Assembly: GCF_002221525.1 (NCBI RefSeq)
Contig: NZ_CP011028.1
Coordinates: 3,235,001 to 3,299,000, forward strand
DNA length: 64,000 nucleotides
Direction: 5' to 3'
Origin: Pseudoalteromonas espejiana DSM 9414
Lineage (GTDB): Bacteria; Pseudomonadota; Gammaproteobacteria; Enterobacterales; Alteromonadaceae
Shown in pieces: positions 27,360 through 37,424 of the stretch (its first letter is position 1; every line of letters begins with the position of its first letter). Made by a program: the position numbers and the translations under genes. The notes beneath the pieces are model-generated. The model did not search any database. It was not told where the DNA came from and saw nothing but the letters and a program-made list of their open reading frames with translations.

Positions 27360-29270
27360 TTACATCACCAATTGACGTATGTCGCTCATGTAGCTAGCAA
27401 GCGTTGCAGTAAAGCGTGCTGCTAGAGCACCGTCAATCACACGGTGATCGTACGACATAGACAGCGGAACCATTAGTTTAGGTTCAAAGTCTTTACCATT
27501 CCACTTAGGTTTCATTTCAGATTTAGATACACCTAAAATAGCCACTTCTGGTGCATTAACAATCGGCGTAAATGCCGTACCGCCAATACCACCTAAGCTA
27601 GAAATAGTAAAACAGCCGCCCTGCATATCAGATGACGTTAGCTTACCTTCACGTGCCTTTTTAGAAATATCCATTAGCTCGCGAGATAATTCCATAATGC
27701 CTTTTTTGTCCACGTCTTTAAATACCGGAACAACTAAGCCATTAGGTGTATCTACTGCAACACCTACGTTTATGTATTTTTTAAGAATTAAGCTTTCGCC
27801 ATCTTCAGACAGTGATGCATTAAACGTTGGGAATTCAGCAAGTACTTTAGCTACCGCTTTCATCACAAACACAAGCGGTGTAATTTTAACGCCAAGCTTT
27901 TTCTTCTCGCTTAACACGTTTTGCTCTTTACGGAACACTTCAAGGCTTGTGATATCAGCTTCGTCAAACTGTGTAACATGTGGTATTTGTACCCAGTTAC
28001 GGTGTAAGTTTTTACCCGACAGCTTTTGAATACGAGATAGTTTTTTCTCTTCAATTTCGCCAAACTTAGCAAAATCTACTTTAGGCCAAGGAATTAAACC
28101 AAGTTCACTACCGCCCGCATTGCCTTTACCTGCTGGTAATTGGCCAGATTCAACTTGCTTAACTAAGTTTTTAACATAGTTTTGCACGTCTTCTTTAACT
28201 ACGCGGTTTTTACGGCCTGAGCCTTTAACGTTTGCTAAGTTAATACCAAACTCGCGCGCTAAACGGCGAACAACTGGCGATGCATGTGCATATGCACTGT
28301 TGTTTTCAAAGCTTTCGTTGCTTGCTTTAGCCGCAGGTGCAGCTTGAGCTGGCGCAGACTCGGTTTTTGCAGGTGCAGCCGCTGGCTTTTGCTCAGCAGG
28401 TGCAGAAGCTTTTGCAGGTGCACTACCGGCAACTTCAAATACAAAAATAAGAGAGCCTGTTTTTACTTTGTCGCCCGCAGCTACTTTAATTTCTTTAACT
28501 GTACCTGCAAACGGCGCTGGTACTTCCATCGCGGCTTTGTCGCCTTCAACGTTTAAGATAGATTGCTCTTCTTCTACGCTATCGCCAACAGCTACCATGA
28601 TTTCAGTTACTTCAACTTCATCATCGCCAATGTCAGGTACGTTTACTTCTTTAGTGCTCGGCTGTGCACTTTGAGCAGGCTCTGCTGGTGCAGACTCTTG
28701 CTTAGGCGCATCTGATGCTGGTGCACTTGAACCGGCAACTTCAAAAACAAACACTAAAGAGCCTGTTTTTACTTTGTCGCCTTCGGTTACTTTAATTTCT
28801 TTTACAGTACCTGCAAATGGAGCAGGCACTTCCATAGATGCTTTGTCGCCTTCAACACTTAAAATTGACTGCTCTTCATCTACGCTGTCGCCAACGGCAA
28901 CCATGATTTCTGTTACTTCAACTTCGTCGTCACCAATATCTGGTACGGTGACTTCTTGAGTATCAGAGCCTGAAGCTTCTGCAGGTGCAGCCGCTTCAGT
29001 TTTAGCCGGCGCTTCTGGCTCGCTTTGTGAGCCTGACTCTTCGCCTTCAAAAATCATAATTAACGAACCGGTTGTTACCGTGTCACCTTCGCTTACTTTA
29101 ATTTCTTTTACTGTACCTGCTTGTGCAGCAGGTACTTCCATTGATGCTTTATCGCCTTCAACGGTAAGTAAAGATTGGTCAACATCTACTTTGTCGCCAA
29201 CGCTTACTAGAATTTCGGTTACTTCTACGTCATCGCCACCGATATCTGGTACTTTAATTTCAATACTCAT
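27360..29270 (-). CDS. aceF: pyruvate dehydrogenase dihydrolipoyllysine acetyltransferase (E2)
   Basis: This 636-residue core subunit of the pyruvate dehydrogenase complex transfers acetyl groups to CoA. Three tandem lipoyl domains carry the lipoylated lysines at K41, K143 and K245 (GDKASMEVP or GDKAAMEVP), separated by Ala/Pro/Glu-rich flexible linkers. A peripheral subunit-binding domain follows ([16 protein letters not shown], near residue 335), then the catalytic domain ending in [10 protein letters not shown] with the active-site His. Three lipoyl domains is the E. coli-type architecture. Ten bases separate it from aceE, its operon partner. Confidence 0.97.
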   Translation of the reverse strand: MSIEIKVPDIGGDDVEVTEILVSVGDKVDVDQSLLTVEGDKASMEVPAAQAGTVKEIKVSEGDTVTTGSLIMIFEGEESGSQSEPEAPAKTEAAAPAEASGSDTQEVTVPDIGDDEVEVTEIMVAVGDSVDEEQSILSVEGDKASMEVPAPFAGTVKEIKVTEGDKVKTGSLVFVFEVAGSSAPASDAPKQESAPAEPAQSAQPSTKEVNVPDIGDDEVEVTEIMVAVGDSVEEEQSILNVEGDKAAMEVPAPFAGTVKEIKVAAGDKVKTGSLIFVFEVAGSAPAKASAPAEQKPAAAPAKTESAPAQAAPAAKASNESFENNSAYAHASPVVRRLAREFGINLANVKGSGRKNRVVKEDVQNYVKNLVKQVESGQLPAGKGNAGGSELGLIPWPKVDFAKFGEIEEKKLSRIQKLSGKNLHRNWVQIPHVTQFDEADITSLEVFRKEQNVLSEKKKLGVKITPLVFVMKAVAKVLAEFPTFNASLSEDGESLILKKYINVGVAVDTPNGLVVPVFKDVDKKGIMELSRELMDISKKAREGKLTSSDMQGGCFTISSLGGIGGTAFTPIVNAPEVAILGVSKSEMKPKWNGKDFEPKLMVPLSMSYDHRVIDGALAARFTATLASYMSDIRQLVM

Positions 29271-29280
29271 TGCAAACCTC

Positions 29281-31947
29281 TTATGCGTACAGTGGATTTA
29301 GTTTGTTTGTGTCAATGTCGAACTTTTTAATTGCTTCAACAACCACTGACTTTTCAACATCACCACGTTTAGCAAGTTCAGATAACGTAGCAACAACCAC
29401 GTAGCTTGCATTAACTTCAAAGTGACGACGTAAGTTTTCACGGCTATCAGAACGTCCGTAACCATCTGTACCAAGCACTTTATAGTTGCTGCTTGGAATA
29501 AATGAACGCGCTTGCTCTGCGTAGTTTTTCATGTAATCGGTAGCGGCAACAGTTACTGAGTCGTTTAACACGCTCGTAATGTAAGCTGTTTTTTGCTCGC
29601 TTTCTGGGTTAAGCATGTTGAAACGTTCAACATCTTGACCATCACGCGTAAGCTCATTGAATGACGTTACTGAGTAAACATCTGATGCAATACCGTAATC
29701 TTCACTTAAAATTGCCGCTGCTTTACGTACTTCAGTCATGATAGTACCTGAGCTAAGTAGCTGTACGTTGGCTTTTTTACCTTCGTAGCTTTCAAGCTTA
29801 TAAATACCTTTACGAATACCTTCTTCAGCACCTTCTGGCATAGCTGGCTGATGGTAGTTTTCGTTCATAAGCGTTAGGTAATAGTAAATGTTCTCTTGGT
29901 TTTCACCGTACATACGACGAATACCATCTTGAATAATTACCGCTACTTCAAATGCGTATGTTGGGTCGTAAGAAATACAGTTAGGAACCGTATTTGCAAG
30001 AATGTGGCTGTGACCATCTTCGTGCTGTAGACCTTCACCGTTAAGCGTAGTACGACCAGCCGTAGCACCTAATAAGAAACCACGTGCCTGTTGGTCACCC
30101 GCCATCCATGCCATGTCGCCAACACGTTGGAAACCAAACATAGAGTAGTAAATGTAGAACGGGATCATTGGTAAATCGTTTGTGCTGTATGATGTTGCAG
30201 CAGCAACCCATGACGACATTGCACCTAACTCGTTAATACCTTCTTGAAGTACTTGGCCTGATGTTGCTTCTTTGTAGTAAGAAACAATATCGCGGTCTTG
30301 AGGGGTGTAGTTTTGGCCATGTGGATTGTAAATACCGATTTGACGGAATAAACCTTCCATACCAAATGTACGTGCTTCATCGGCAATAATTGGCACAATG
30401 TTTTTACCAATGCCTTTGTCTTTAAGTAACACGTTAAGTGCACGTACAAAGCCCATTGTGGTAGAAATATCACGCTTTTGCTCTTCAAGTAGCGGCTTAA
30501 ATGCCTCTACTTCTGGCAGTTTTAACTCTTCGCTAAAGTTAGGAATACGTGTAGGTGTGTAACCTTTAAGTGCATCACGGCGTGCGTGTAAGTACTTGTA
30601 TTCTTCTGAACCTTCTTCAAGTGTTAAGTATGGAAGATCTTTAATTTGCTCTTCTGATACTAAATCTTGTAGGCCTAAACGGTCACGTAAGTGCTCAACA
30701 TGGCTCATGTCCATTTTTTTCACTTGGTGCGCAATGTTTTTACCTTCCGCTGCTTCACCCATGCCGTAACCTTTAACCGTTTTAGCAAGAATTACAGTAG
30801 GACGGTCATTAGTTTGTTCAGCCTTTTTAAATGCAGCATAAAGTTTTGATGGCTCATGACCACCACGCTTAAGTGCAAAGATTTCGTCATCCGTCATATC
30901 AGCAACAAGGGCTGCTGTTTCTGGGTAACGACCAAAGAAATGCTCACGTACGTACGCACCATCTTTAGCTTTATATGTTTGGTAATCGCCATCAATTGTT
31001 TCGTTCATCAATTGTAGTAATTTACCTGTTGTATCTTTAGCAAGCAGGATATCCCAACCGCTACCCCATACAACTTTAATTACGTTCCAACCAGCGCCTT
31101 TAAACAGGCCTTCTAGTTCTTGAATAATTTTACCGTTACCCATAACTGGGCCATCTAAACGCTGTAAGTTACAGTTAATTAAGTAACATAAGTTGTCTAG
31201 CTTTTCACGAGCAGCAAACGAGATTGCGCCGCGTGATTCTGGCTCATCCATTTCACCGTCACCTAAAAACGCGTATACACGTTGGTTTTTAGTGTCTTTT
31301 AAGCCGCGGCCGTCTAAATATTTTAAGAAACGTGCTTGGTAAATAGATGCAATTGGACCTAAGCCCATTGATACCGTAGGGAACTGCCAAAATTCAGGCA
31401 TTAACTTAGGGTGTGGGTATGAAGGTAAACCTTTGCCATCTACTTCTTGACGGAAGTTATCAAGCTGGTCTGCACTTAAGCGACCTTCAACAAATGCGCG
31501 CGCATAAATACCCGGAGAAATATGACCTTGGTAGTAAACTAAGTCACCGCCGTCTACGTCATTTGGTGCTTTGAAAAAGTGGTTAAAACACACTTCGTAA
31601 AAAGCAGCAGACGATTGGTAAGACGCCATATGGCCGCCTAAGTCGAGATCTTTTTTCGATGCGCGTAATACAATCATGATTGCATTCCAACGAATGATCG
31701 AACGAATACGACGCTCAAGGTTTACATCCCCTGGGTAAGCCGGTTCTTGATCTACTGGAATAGTATTAACGTAGTTAGTTGTAGTGCCAGTTGGCATATC
31801 AACGCCGTCTAAACGGGCTTGCTCTAACACTTGCTCAAGTAAATACTGAGCTCGTTCAACACCTTCTTCGCGCACAACTGATTCAAGAGCTTGTAACCAC
31901 TCTTGTGTTTCTAGCGCGTCTACGTCAATTTTATTGACTTCAGACAT
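29281..31947 (-). CDS. aceE: pyruvate dehydrogenase E1 component (homodimeric type)
   Basis: This 888-residue thiamine diphosphate enzyme decarboxylates pyruvate and acetylates lipoyl groups on AceF. The ThDP-binding motif is [32 protein letters not shown] near residue 230-260, and the length matches E. coli AceE (887). An AUG with upstream GGAGG-like site is used. With aceF it forms the pdhR-aceE-aceF unit and is expected to be repressed by PdhR in the absence of pyruvate. Confidence 0.97.
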   Translation of the reverse strand: MSEVNKIDVDALETQEWLQALESVVREEGVERAQYLLEQVLEQARLDGVDMPTGTTTNYVNTIPVDQEPAYPGDVNLERRIRSIIRWNAIMIVLRASKKDLDLGGHMASYQSSAAFYEVCFNHFFKAPNDVDGGDLVYYQGHISPGIYARAFVEGRLSADQLDNFRQEVDGKGLPSYPHPKLMPEFWQFPTVSMGLGPIASIYQARFLKYLDGRGLKDTKNQRVYAFLGDGEMDEPESRGAISFAAREKLDNLCYLINCNLQRLDGPVMGNGKIIQELEGLFKGAGWNVIKVVWGSGWDILLAKDTTGKLLQLMNETIDGDYQTYKAKDGAYVREHFFGRYPETAALVADMTDDEIFALKRGGHEPSKLYAAFKKAEQTNDRPTVILAKTVKGYGMGEAAEGKNIAHQVKKMDMSHVEHLRDRLGLQDLVSEEQIKDLPYLTLEEGSEEYKYLHARRDALKGYTPTRIPNFSEELKLPEVEAFKPLLEEQKRDISTTMGFVRALNVLLKDKGIGKNIVPIIADEARTFGMEGLFRQIGIYNPHGQNYTPQDRDIVSYYKEATSGQVLQEGINELGAMSSWVAAATSYSTNDLPMIPFYIYYSMFGFQRVGDMAWMAGDQQARGFLLGATAGRTTLNGEGLQHEDGHSHILANTVPNCISYDPTYAFEVAVIIQDGIRRMYGENQENIYYYLTLMNENYHQPAMPEGAEEGIRKGIYKLESYEGKKANVQLLSSGTIMTEVRKAAAILSEDYGIASDVYSVTSFNELTRDGQDVERFNMLNPESEQKTAYITSVLNDSVTVAATDYMKNYAEQARSFIPSSNYKVLGTDGYGRSDSRENLRRHFEVNASYVVVATLSELAKRGDVEKSVVVEAIKKFDIDTNKLNPLYA

Positions 31948-32038
31948 ATGGAGGTTTCCTTATGTTTAAAATACGAATGTTGTTAATTTAATACTACGTA
32001 TACTTAATTTGTGTGTTCAATAAGTACAGCGTATTAGC

Positions 32039-32788
32039 TTAATTTTGTTTTGTGCGTCTTAAACTACGTTCAATTCGCGAATGTTCTTTACCCGCTTCAA
32101 GTAATGCTTCTTCAATAAATGCTAAGTGAGCATTACTTGCTAAACGAGCTTGTTCTGGATTGCCATCTATTACGGCATCCATTAATAAACGCCTGTGCTG
32201 TGCTAACTGATTGCTAATATCTGGCTTTTTTAATAAAACCGTTAAGTTTTGCAATACATTTTGCTCAAGTAGCGCTTGCATGCCTCGCACCAAGTGAAGT
32301 AAAACCACGTTGTGTGAGGCTTCAGCTACACTAAAGTGAAACGCATTAATTGCTTTGGCTTTTAGCTGTAAATCGTTATTAACTTGAGCAATTTTATCAA
32401 AGCTTTGTTTAACCTTGGTAAAATCGGTGCTGGTACCACGAAGCGCAGCATAATAAGCAGCGATCCCCTCAAGTGCATGACGAAATTCTAGTAAATCAAA
32501 TTGAGATTCAGGGTGTTTACTGATCAAATCAAATAATGGATCGGTAAGGCCTTCTTCAAGCTGATTTTTTACAAACGTGCCACCGCCTTGCCTGCGTGTT
32601 ACCAACCCCTTAGCTTCTAGCTTTTGGATGGCTTCACGTAGTGAGGGGCGAGACACCTCAAACTGTTTTGCTAATTCACGCTCTGGCGGCAGTTTTTCAC
32701 CTGGCGCTAATGAGCCCTCAAGAATCATATTCTCAAGTTGCTGTAAAATAACATCAGATAATTTTGCTGCTTTAATCTTTAAAGACAT
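32039..32788 (-). CDS. pdhR: pyruvate dehydrogenase complex repressor (GntR/FadR family)
   Basis: The product has 249 residues. The N-terminal GntR winged helix (residues 8-75) contains LPPERELAKQFEVSRPSLREAIQKLEAKGLV. The C-terminal FCD-type ligand domain is all-helical and binds pyruvate in E. coli PdhR. It precedes aceE with a 91-bp gap, as in E. coli. A near-perfect PdhR operator lies about 80 bp upstream, indicating autoregulation of the whole cluster. Confidence 0.94.
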   Translation of the reverse strand: MSLKIKAAKLSDVILQQLENMILEGSLAPGEKLPPERELAKQFEVSRPSLREAIQKLEAKGLVTRRQGGGTFVKNQLEEGLTDPLFDLISKHPESQFDLLEFRHALEGIAAYYAALRGTSTDFTKVKQSFDKIAQVNNDLQLKAKAINAFHFSVAEASHNVVLLHLVRGMQALLEQNVLQNLTVLLKKPDISNQLAQHRRLLMDAVIDGNPEQARLASNAHLAFIEEALLEAGKEHSRIERSLRRTKQN

Positions 32789-32850
32789 TAATCAACGTCC
32801 ACGTTGTATAAATACTAAAAAGCCTAATTTTTAAGGCCTAGAGCTTGACG

Positions 32851-32883
32851 ATTTACCCAAAAGGTAAATTGGTCATACCAAAA
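32851..32883. promoter_or_regulatory. PdhR operator upstream of pdhR
   Basis: AATTGGTCATACCAAAA at 32867-32883 matches the PdhR box AATTGGT-N3-ACCAATT at 12 of 14 specified positions. A second small palindrome, ATTTACC/GGTAAAT (32851-32869), overlaps its left side and may be part of the promoter or a second site. Confidence 0.75.
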
Positions 32884-33106
32884 ATTTTCAATAAGGTATC
32901 AAAAAGGCTAATAACTGTCAATTTACCGCTAATTTGAGCAATTAGAGTAGCGTAACGCATTTTGAACGAAGTTCAAACAATGCTCAATTAAGGCAAGTTA
33001 ACTTAAAAGTTAATAAGATGAAAACAAATGGTCTGACCAGATAGGTTTAGAATAATAGCTCTAGTTGAATTTATTGAAGAAATTAATTTTTGAATTAGAG
33101 AAAACC
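32884..33106. other. intergenic region between PdhR operator and REP repeats
   Basis: This A+T-rich sequence has no ORF or RNA gene that I can recognise. It joins the pdhR regulatory region to the RAYT/REP cassette. Confidence 0.4.
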
Positions 33107-33197
33107 GTAACAGCGGGTTTACCCCGCGACAAATTAGCTCACCGCGATATAAGCCCTAAGCGATGTAGGCATTGCGCGATGTAAAATCGCGACTACG
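33107..33197. repeat. REP pair (BIME-like) upstream of RAYT gene
   Basis: REP type A, with the palindrome GCGGG-TTTA-CCCCGC and the tetramer GTAA (variant of GTAG) at its 5' end, is at 33107-33130. REP type B in the opposite orientation (palindrome GCGAT-GTAAA-ATCGC followed by CTAC, the complement of GTAG) is at 33174-33197. This A-B pair is repeated twice downstream of the transposase. Confidence 0.8.
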
Positions 33198-33264
33198 CAA
33201 GTCCATAAAAATTGCTACGCTTGTGTAATTAATTGCTCTGTAATTACTAAAATATAGGAATGGT

Positions 33265-33717
33265 ATGCATAGCTCATATTTATTACGTAAAGGAAGAATA
33301 TCTAAAGCAAACCACTATTATGCTATTACGTTAGTTTGCTACGAACGGAAAAATCTACTCACAAACTTAATAAGTAATAGAGCAGTAATCAATGAAATGA
33401 AAAATCTAGAGAAAGAGAAGCAAATTAACTCAAATACATTTGTATTAATGCCGAATCATATTCATTGGTTGTTTCGATTAAACGATATAGCAACATTAAG
33501 TGAGGTAATCAGAAATTTTAAAGGGCGCTCTGCAACTGTGTACCGAGAATTCAGTAAACAAAAACTTTGGCAAAAAGGGTTTTATGACCATTTAGTCAGA
33601 AGTGATGAAGATTTAACTCATTGCGCTAGATACATAGTCGCCAACCCATTACGTGCACATTTAATAAAAAACATTGCAGATTACCCATATTGGGACAGCG
33701 TTTATTTAAATCCGTAG
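33265..33717 (+). CDS. REP-associated tyrosine transposase (RAYT, IS200-like Y1 family)
   Basis: The 150-residue protein has the HUH nuclease motif H65-I-H67 in LMPNHIHWL. Downstream are GFYDHLVRSDEDLTHCARYIVANPLRAHL, the conserved C-terminal region of RAYT proteins, and a candidate catalytic Tyr near YREF. RAYTs are single-copy domesticated transposases that bind and cleave REP hairpins next to a GTAG tetranucleotide. REP pairs flank the gene here, and the stop codon lies inside a REP. An AGGA ribosome site precedes the ATG. There is no passenger gene. It is likely intact. Confidence 0.88.
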   Translation: MHSSYLLRKGRISKANHYYAITLVCYERKNLLTNLISNRAVINEMKNLEKEKQINSNTFVLMPNHIHWLFRLNDIATLSEVIRNFKGRSATVYREFSKQKLWQKGFYDHLVRSDEDLTHCARYIVANPLRAHLIKNIADYPYWDSVYLNP

Positions 33718-33805
33718 CAGTGGGTTTACCCCGCGACGAATAACCGCAACTCCAAAATATAACTTAAAAGCACCATGTATTGCGCGATGTAAAATCGCGA
33801 CTACG
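33714..33805. repeat. REP pair downstream of RAYT, overlapping its stop codon
   Basis: REP A at 33714-33737 (GTAGCAGTGGGTTTACCCCG...) begins with GTAG, whose TAG is the stop codon of the transposase. REP B at 33782-33805 is identical to the upstream B copy. Confidence 0.85.
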
Positions 33806-33812
33806 CAATATC

Positions 33813-33896
33813 GTAGCAGCGGGTTTACCCCGCGACCATTAGCCGAGCAATCTCCCAAGCATCAAACACAATACGCGATGTAAAATCGCGACTACG
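33813..33896. repeat. second downstream REP pair, overlapping the ampE stop codon
   Basis: REP A at 33813-33836 and REP B at 33873-33896. The CTA inside the terminal CTACG of REP B (33892-33894) is the reverse complement of the ampE TAG stop, so the repeat supplies the end of ampE. Confidence 0.85.
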
Positions 33897-34743
33897 ATAG
33901 CCCACCAAATAAAGTAAGCAGTGCAATTAGCACTAAATAAAATAAAACATTACGTTTAACTAGCTTAATCATACAGGTAGCTTCGTATGTACAGCCATAA
34001 TAGCGTTTTTCTACTTGCTCTGCGGCAAGCGCGGTACACGTAACCACTTTGCGATTTGGGGTTTTAAAATCTAATGCATAGTGCAGCCAACAGCTGGTAC
34101 CTTTATTAAAGTTACCAATAACTAAGTACCCAAAACTTGCTACACGCGCAGGTAGCCAATCAAGCCAAAAAAGTAATTTATGAATAAGCTTAAAGCGCTT
34201 AGCAAATACTACTTTGTGGTTTTCTCGCACTAAGTCGGCAAAAGTACGCACTATTGCATACAGCACAGCCCCTGGCGCACCTAGTATTACAAACCAAAAA
34301 ATTACAGCGCAATAAAATCTAAAGTTTACCCACGCTAAAGTTTGTCCGAAGGTTTCGCCGTTTTCTTCATCTTCTAAGTGTTTTTGCCCCATTTGTAATG
34401 CATACAAAGAGGCCGCGGTTTGATCGTCGCGGGTTAACGCGTTTAAATACGACTTATATAAAGCACGTTGTTTTGCACAGCCAAAGCAAGCTAGTAGCAC
34501 AGCTACATTTACAACCAATTGCCAAAGCACAAAGTCAGAAAGCACATAAACAAGGCCAACAGCTATAACAGGAAGCACTAGCCAAATTAAAAATCCCACA
34601 GCCGAGCTAAATAGCCCTTTATCTGCAAGTAACTTGGTCGAGCGGTTTAAATAACCATTGGCGTAGTAACTTATTTGCCAATAATTTGAACGAGCCCCTA
34701 AACGCTCAAGAATTAGTGCAATTATTATAGAAACTAAAATCAT
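33892..34743 (-). CDS. ampE: AmpE-like inner membrane protein
   Basis: The protein has 283 residues with about four hydrophobic segments, at the N-terminus, about 45-95, 140-165 and the C-terminal end. The start MILVSIIIALILERLG matches AmpE. AmpE is an inner-membrane protein of uncertain function encoded with ampD and historically connected to beta-lactamase signalling. It is 13 bp downstream of ampD. Its stop codon sits in a REP element. Identification depends largely on the ampD linkage and length. Confidence 0.82.
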   Translation of the reverse strand: MILVSIIIALILERLGARSNYWQISYYANGYLNRSTKLLADKGLFSSAVGFLIWLVLPVIAVGLVYVLSDFVLWQLVVNVAVLLACFGCAKQRALYKSYLNALTRDDQTAASLYALQMGQKHLEDEENGETFGQTLAWVNFRFYCAVIFWFVILGAPGAVLYAIVRTFADLVRENHKVVFAKRFKLIHKLLFWLDWLPARVASFGYLVIGNFNKGTSCWLHYALDFKTPNRKVVTCTALAAEQVEKRYYGCTYEATCMIKLVKRNVLFYLVLIALLTLFGGLS

Positions 34744-34756
34744 GATAGCGACTCAC

Positions 34757-35311
34757 TTAATTTACTTGCTCAAGCCTACTTATATAAGCAGACCAATTAA
34801 AACTTTCCCCGGGGTCTGTTTTACGCCCTGGTGCTATATCACAATGCCCAACAATGCGCTGAGCATTTATATGCGGATAATGTTTGAGTACTGCTGTAGT
34901 AACTTTATGTAAACTAGCATACTGAGCTTGAGTATAAGGTGTGGTGTCGGTGCCCTCAAGCTCAATGCCTATACTAAAATTATTACATGCGCTTTGCCCA
35001 GCATACTCAGACTGCCCAGCATGCCAAGCACGCTTACAAAAAGGTACATACTGAATCACTTCCCCAGTGCGTTTAATAAAGCAATGCGCAGATACACGCA
35101 GCCCATTTAAATCACAAAAGCTTGGGTGAGCGCTGCAATCAATCTCTCCCATAAATAACGCATCAACATGCTCAGTGCCAAACTGCCCAGCAGGGAGTGA
35201 AATATTATGAATTACCAATAACGAAATATCTGTATTTTCGGGGCGTTCATCAAAGTGAGTGCATGGGCGCTGAACAACATTTGAAATTACCCCGTTTAAA
35301 TCTATTTTCAT
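34757..35311 (-). CDS. ampD: 1,6-anhydro-N-acetylmuramyl-L-alanine amidase AmpD
   Basis: This 184-residue cytoplasmic zinc amidase cleaves the peptide from anhydro-muropeptides during cell-wall recycling, lowering the inducer of AmpR-controlled beta-lactamase. The Amidase_2 fold has zinc ligands visible in LLVIHNISLP (His near 34) and in GHCDIAPGRKTDPG (His near 150, Asp near 160). There is no signal peptide, supporting AmpD over periplasmic AmiD-type enzymes. It is divergent from nadC as in E. coli. Confidence 0.94.
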   Translation of the reverse strand: MKIDLNGVISNVVQRPCTHFDERPENTDISLLVIHNISLPAGQFGTEHVDALFMGEIDCSAHPSFCDLNGLRVSAHCFIKRTGEVIQYVPFCKRAWHAGQSEYAGQSACNNFSIGIELEGTDTTPYTQAQYASLHKVTTAVLKHYPHINAQRIVGHCDIAPGRKTDPGESFNWSAYISRLEQVN

Positions 35312-35401
35312 AATACAAATACCAATATATACATACCCTTGATGCTAAAGGATTTATAAAAAAATTGATAGCGCACAGCCCATATGACCGCGCACTCTTA
35401 A

Positions 35402-35445
35402 CATTATTTATTCTGTTTGGCTAAAGTTAGCCACAATAAATAATG
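35402..35445. repeat. compound inverted repeat in the ampD/nadC divergent region
   Basis: Outer arms CATTATTTATT (35402-35412) and AATAAATAATG (35435-35445) are perfect. Inside them lies GGCTAA-AG-TTAGCC (35419-35432). The position between divergent promoters suggests an operator or a leader hairpin; no regulator can be named. Confidence 0.5.
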
Positions 35446-35521
35446 GGCTATTTTAATAAACACCCATTTCAAAGCCAGCTTAAAGCCTAAATCACTTCTA
35501 TTAACTATTTAAACATAGTAA

Positions 35522-36403
<882 letters not shown>

Positions 36404-36878
36404 AATAGCTGCGGCAATTTTGTTTTATTGCTGCTAATTAATTGACAAAGCGAATGAAAAGACATTTAATAATCCAAAAGACTTACTTTGTAACACTTTG
36501 TTAAATAAAGTATCCTTTTTAGAAAATCATGTGTGCTTTACAGTAAAAAAAAGTGTTAGACTAACCCTGTTGTATTACTTAAATAAAAAATATAGTGATA
36601 AATAATTTCTTTTTGTTTTAATTTTTAAAAATCATCAAAAAAATTAAAGCAAATGGTCAGTATGTTTTCTATATTAAGCTTACTTTGTTTATAAAGTAGC
36701 CCATGTAAGTTGCAACATGATGAACTCACATTTAGCTTTTGTGTTTCATACCTAAGGCTAAAAGTGCGTAAAATTTTATTTTTAAGTAAAACTGTAAAGT
36801 AAGTCGGTTACCTTGAGTTTGGCATTTTTGCCTTACACCTGACTTTACTTACAAACATTATCCTTTAGGAGAGGAAAC
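36404..36878. promoter_or_regulatory. long A+T-rich pilA upstream region with candidate promoter
   Basis: This 475-bp gene-free region precedes pilA. TTGACA (36442-36447), 17 bp, TTTAAT (36465-36470) is a good sigma-70 candidate about 400 bp upstream of pilA, which would give a long leader or a separate short RNA. Just before the pilA ribosome site, an imperfect stem (36793-36805 with 36841-36853) encloses the small hairpin GGCA-TTTT-TGCC (36821-36832). No sigma-54 site with correct spacing was found. Confidence 0.4.
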
Positions 36879-37346
36879 ATGAAAACAATGACTCAAAAAC
36901 AACAGGGTTTCACCCTAATCGAATTAATGATTGTTGTAGCAATCATCGGTATTCTTGCTGCAGTAGCATTGCCTGCGTATCAAGATTATACGGCTAGAGC
37001 TAAAGCAGCCGAATTGTTACTTGCTGCAAGCACAGCAAAAACCTGTGCGAGTGAAAAGGCTCAAATAGGCGGTAGCCCGGCTAAATGTGCCGACGATTTT
37101 ACTCCAACTAAATACGCTTCAGACGTAGCAATAAACGCTGCTGGAGAAATAACAGCTACTGGTGCTGATGATTTAACGGGCTTATCTATTATTTTGACAC
37201 CTAAAACAGGTACTGGCGAAAATGCAGCAGATGCAACTGCAGATAATTTTACAGAAGGATTCCCTTTAACTGAATGGGTCTGTACTGGAGCTATAAGTGG
37301 GGACGATGCGAAAGCAAGTTGGTTGCCTAGCTCTTGTAGTATTTAG
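36879..37346 (+). CDS. pilA: type IV major pilin (prepilin)
   Basis: This 155-residue prepilin has a 10-residue leader ending in Gly10, then [27 protein letters not shown]. Phe+1 and Glu+5 are the determinants for PilD cleavage/methylation and filament assembly. Two cysteines near the C-terminus (WVCTGAI...PSSCSI) would close the D-loop by a disulfide; two more occur in the middle ([12 protein letters not shown]). It is the structural subunit of twitching/adhesion pili. A strong GGAGAGG ribosome site and a terminator immediately after imply high, separate expression. Confidence 0.94.
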   Translation: MKTMTQKQQGFTLIELMIVVAIIGILAAVALPAYQDYTARAKAAELLLAASTAKTCASEKAQIGGSPAKCADDFTPTKYASDVAINAAGEITATGADDLTGLSIILTPKTGTGENAADATADNFTEGFPLTEWVCTGAISGDDAKASWLPSSCSI

Positions 37347-37373
37347 TAAGGTATTAGTCAATCTATGAACCAA

Positions 37374-37402
37374 GGTAGCTTATTTAGCTACCTTTTTTGT
37401 TA
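37374..37402 (+). terminator. terminator after pilA
   Basis: AAGGTAGCT (37374-37382), loop TATTT, AGCTACCTT (37388-37396), followed by six T including those at the stem base. Confidence 0.88.
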
Positions 37403-37424
37403 ATGACGGCAAAGAGCTTGATAA

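Noticed and set aside
28259..29301. Several plus-strand and one minus-strand small frames over the aceF lipoyl domains
   Set aside because: They repeat the same [14 protein letters not shown] sequence three times because the lipoyl domains are duplicated. They are shadows of aceF.
36815..36835. TTGGCAT...TTGCC before pilA as a sigma-54 promoter
   Set aside because: Only two bases separate TGGCAT and TTGC where five are required. It is better read as the small hairpin GGCA-TTTT-TGCC.
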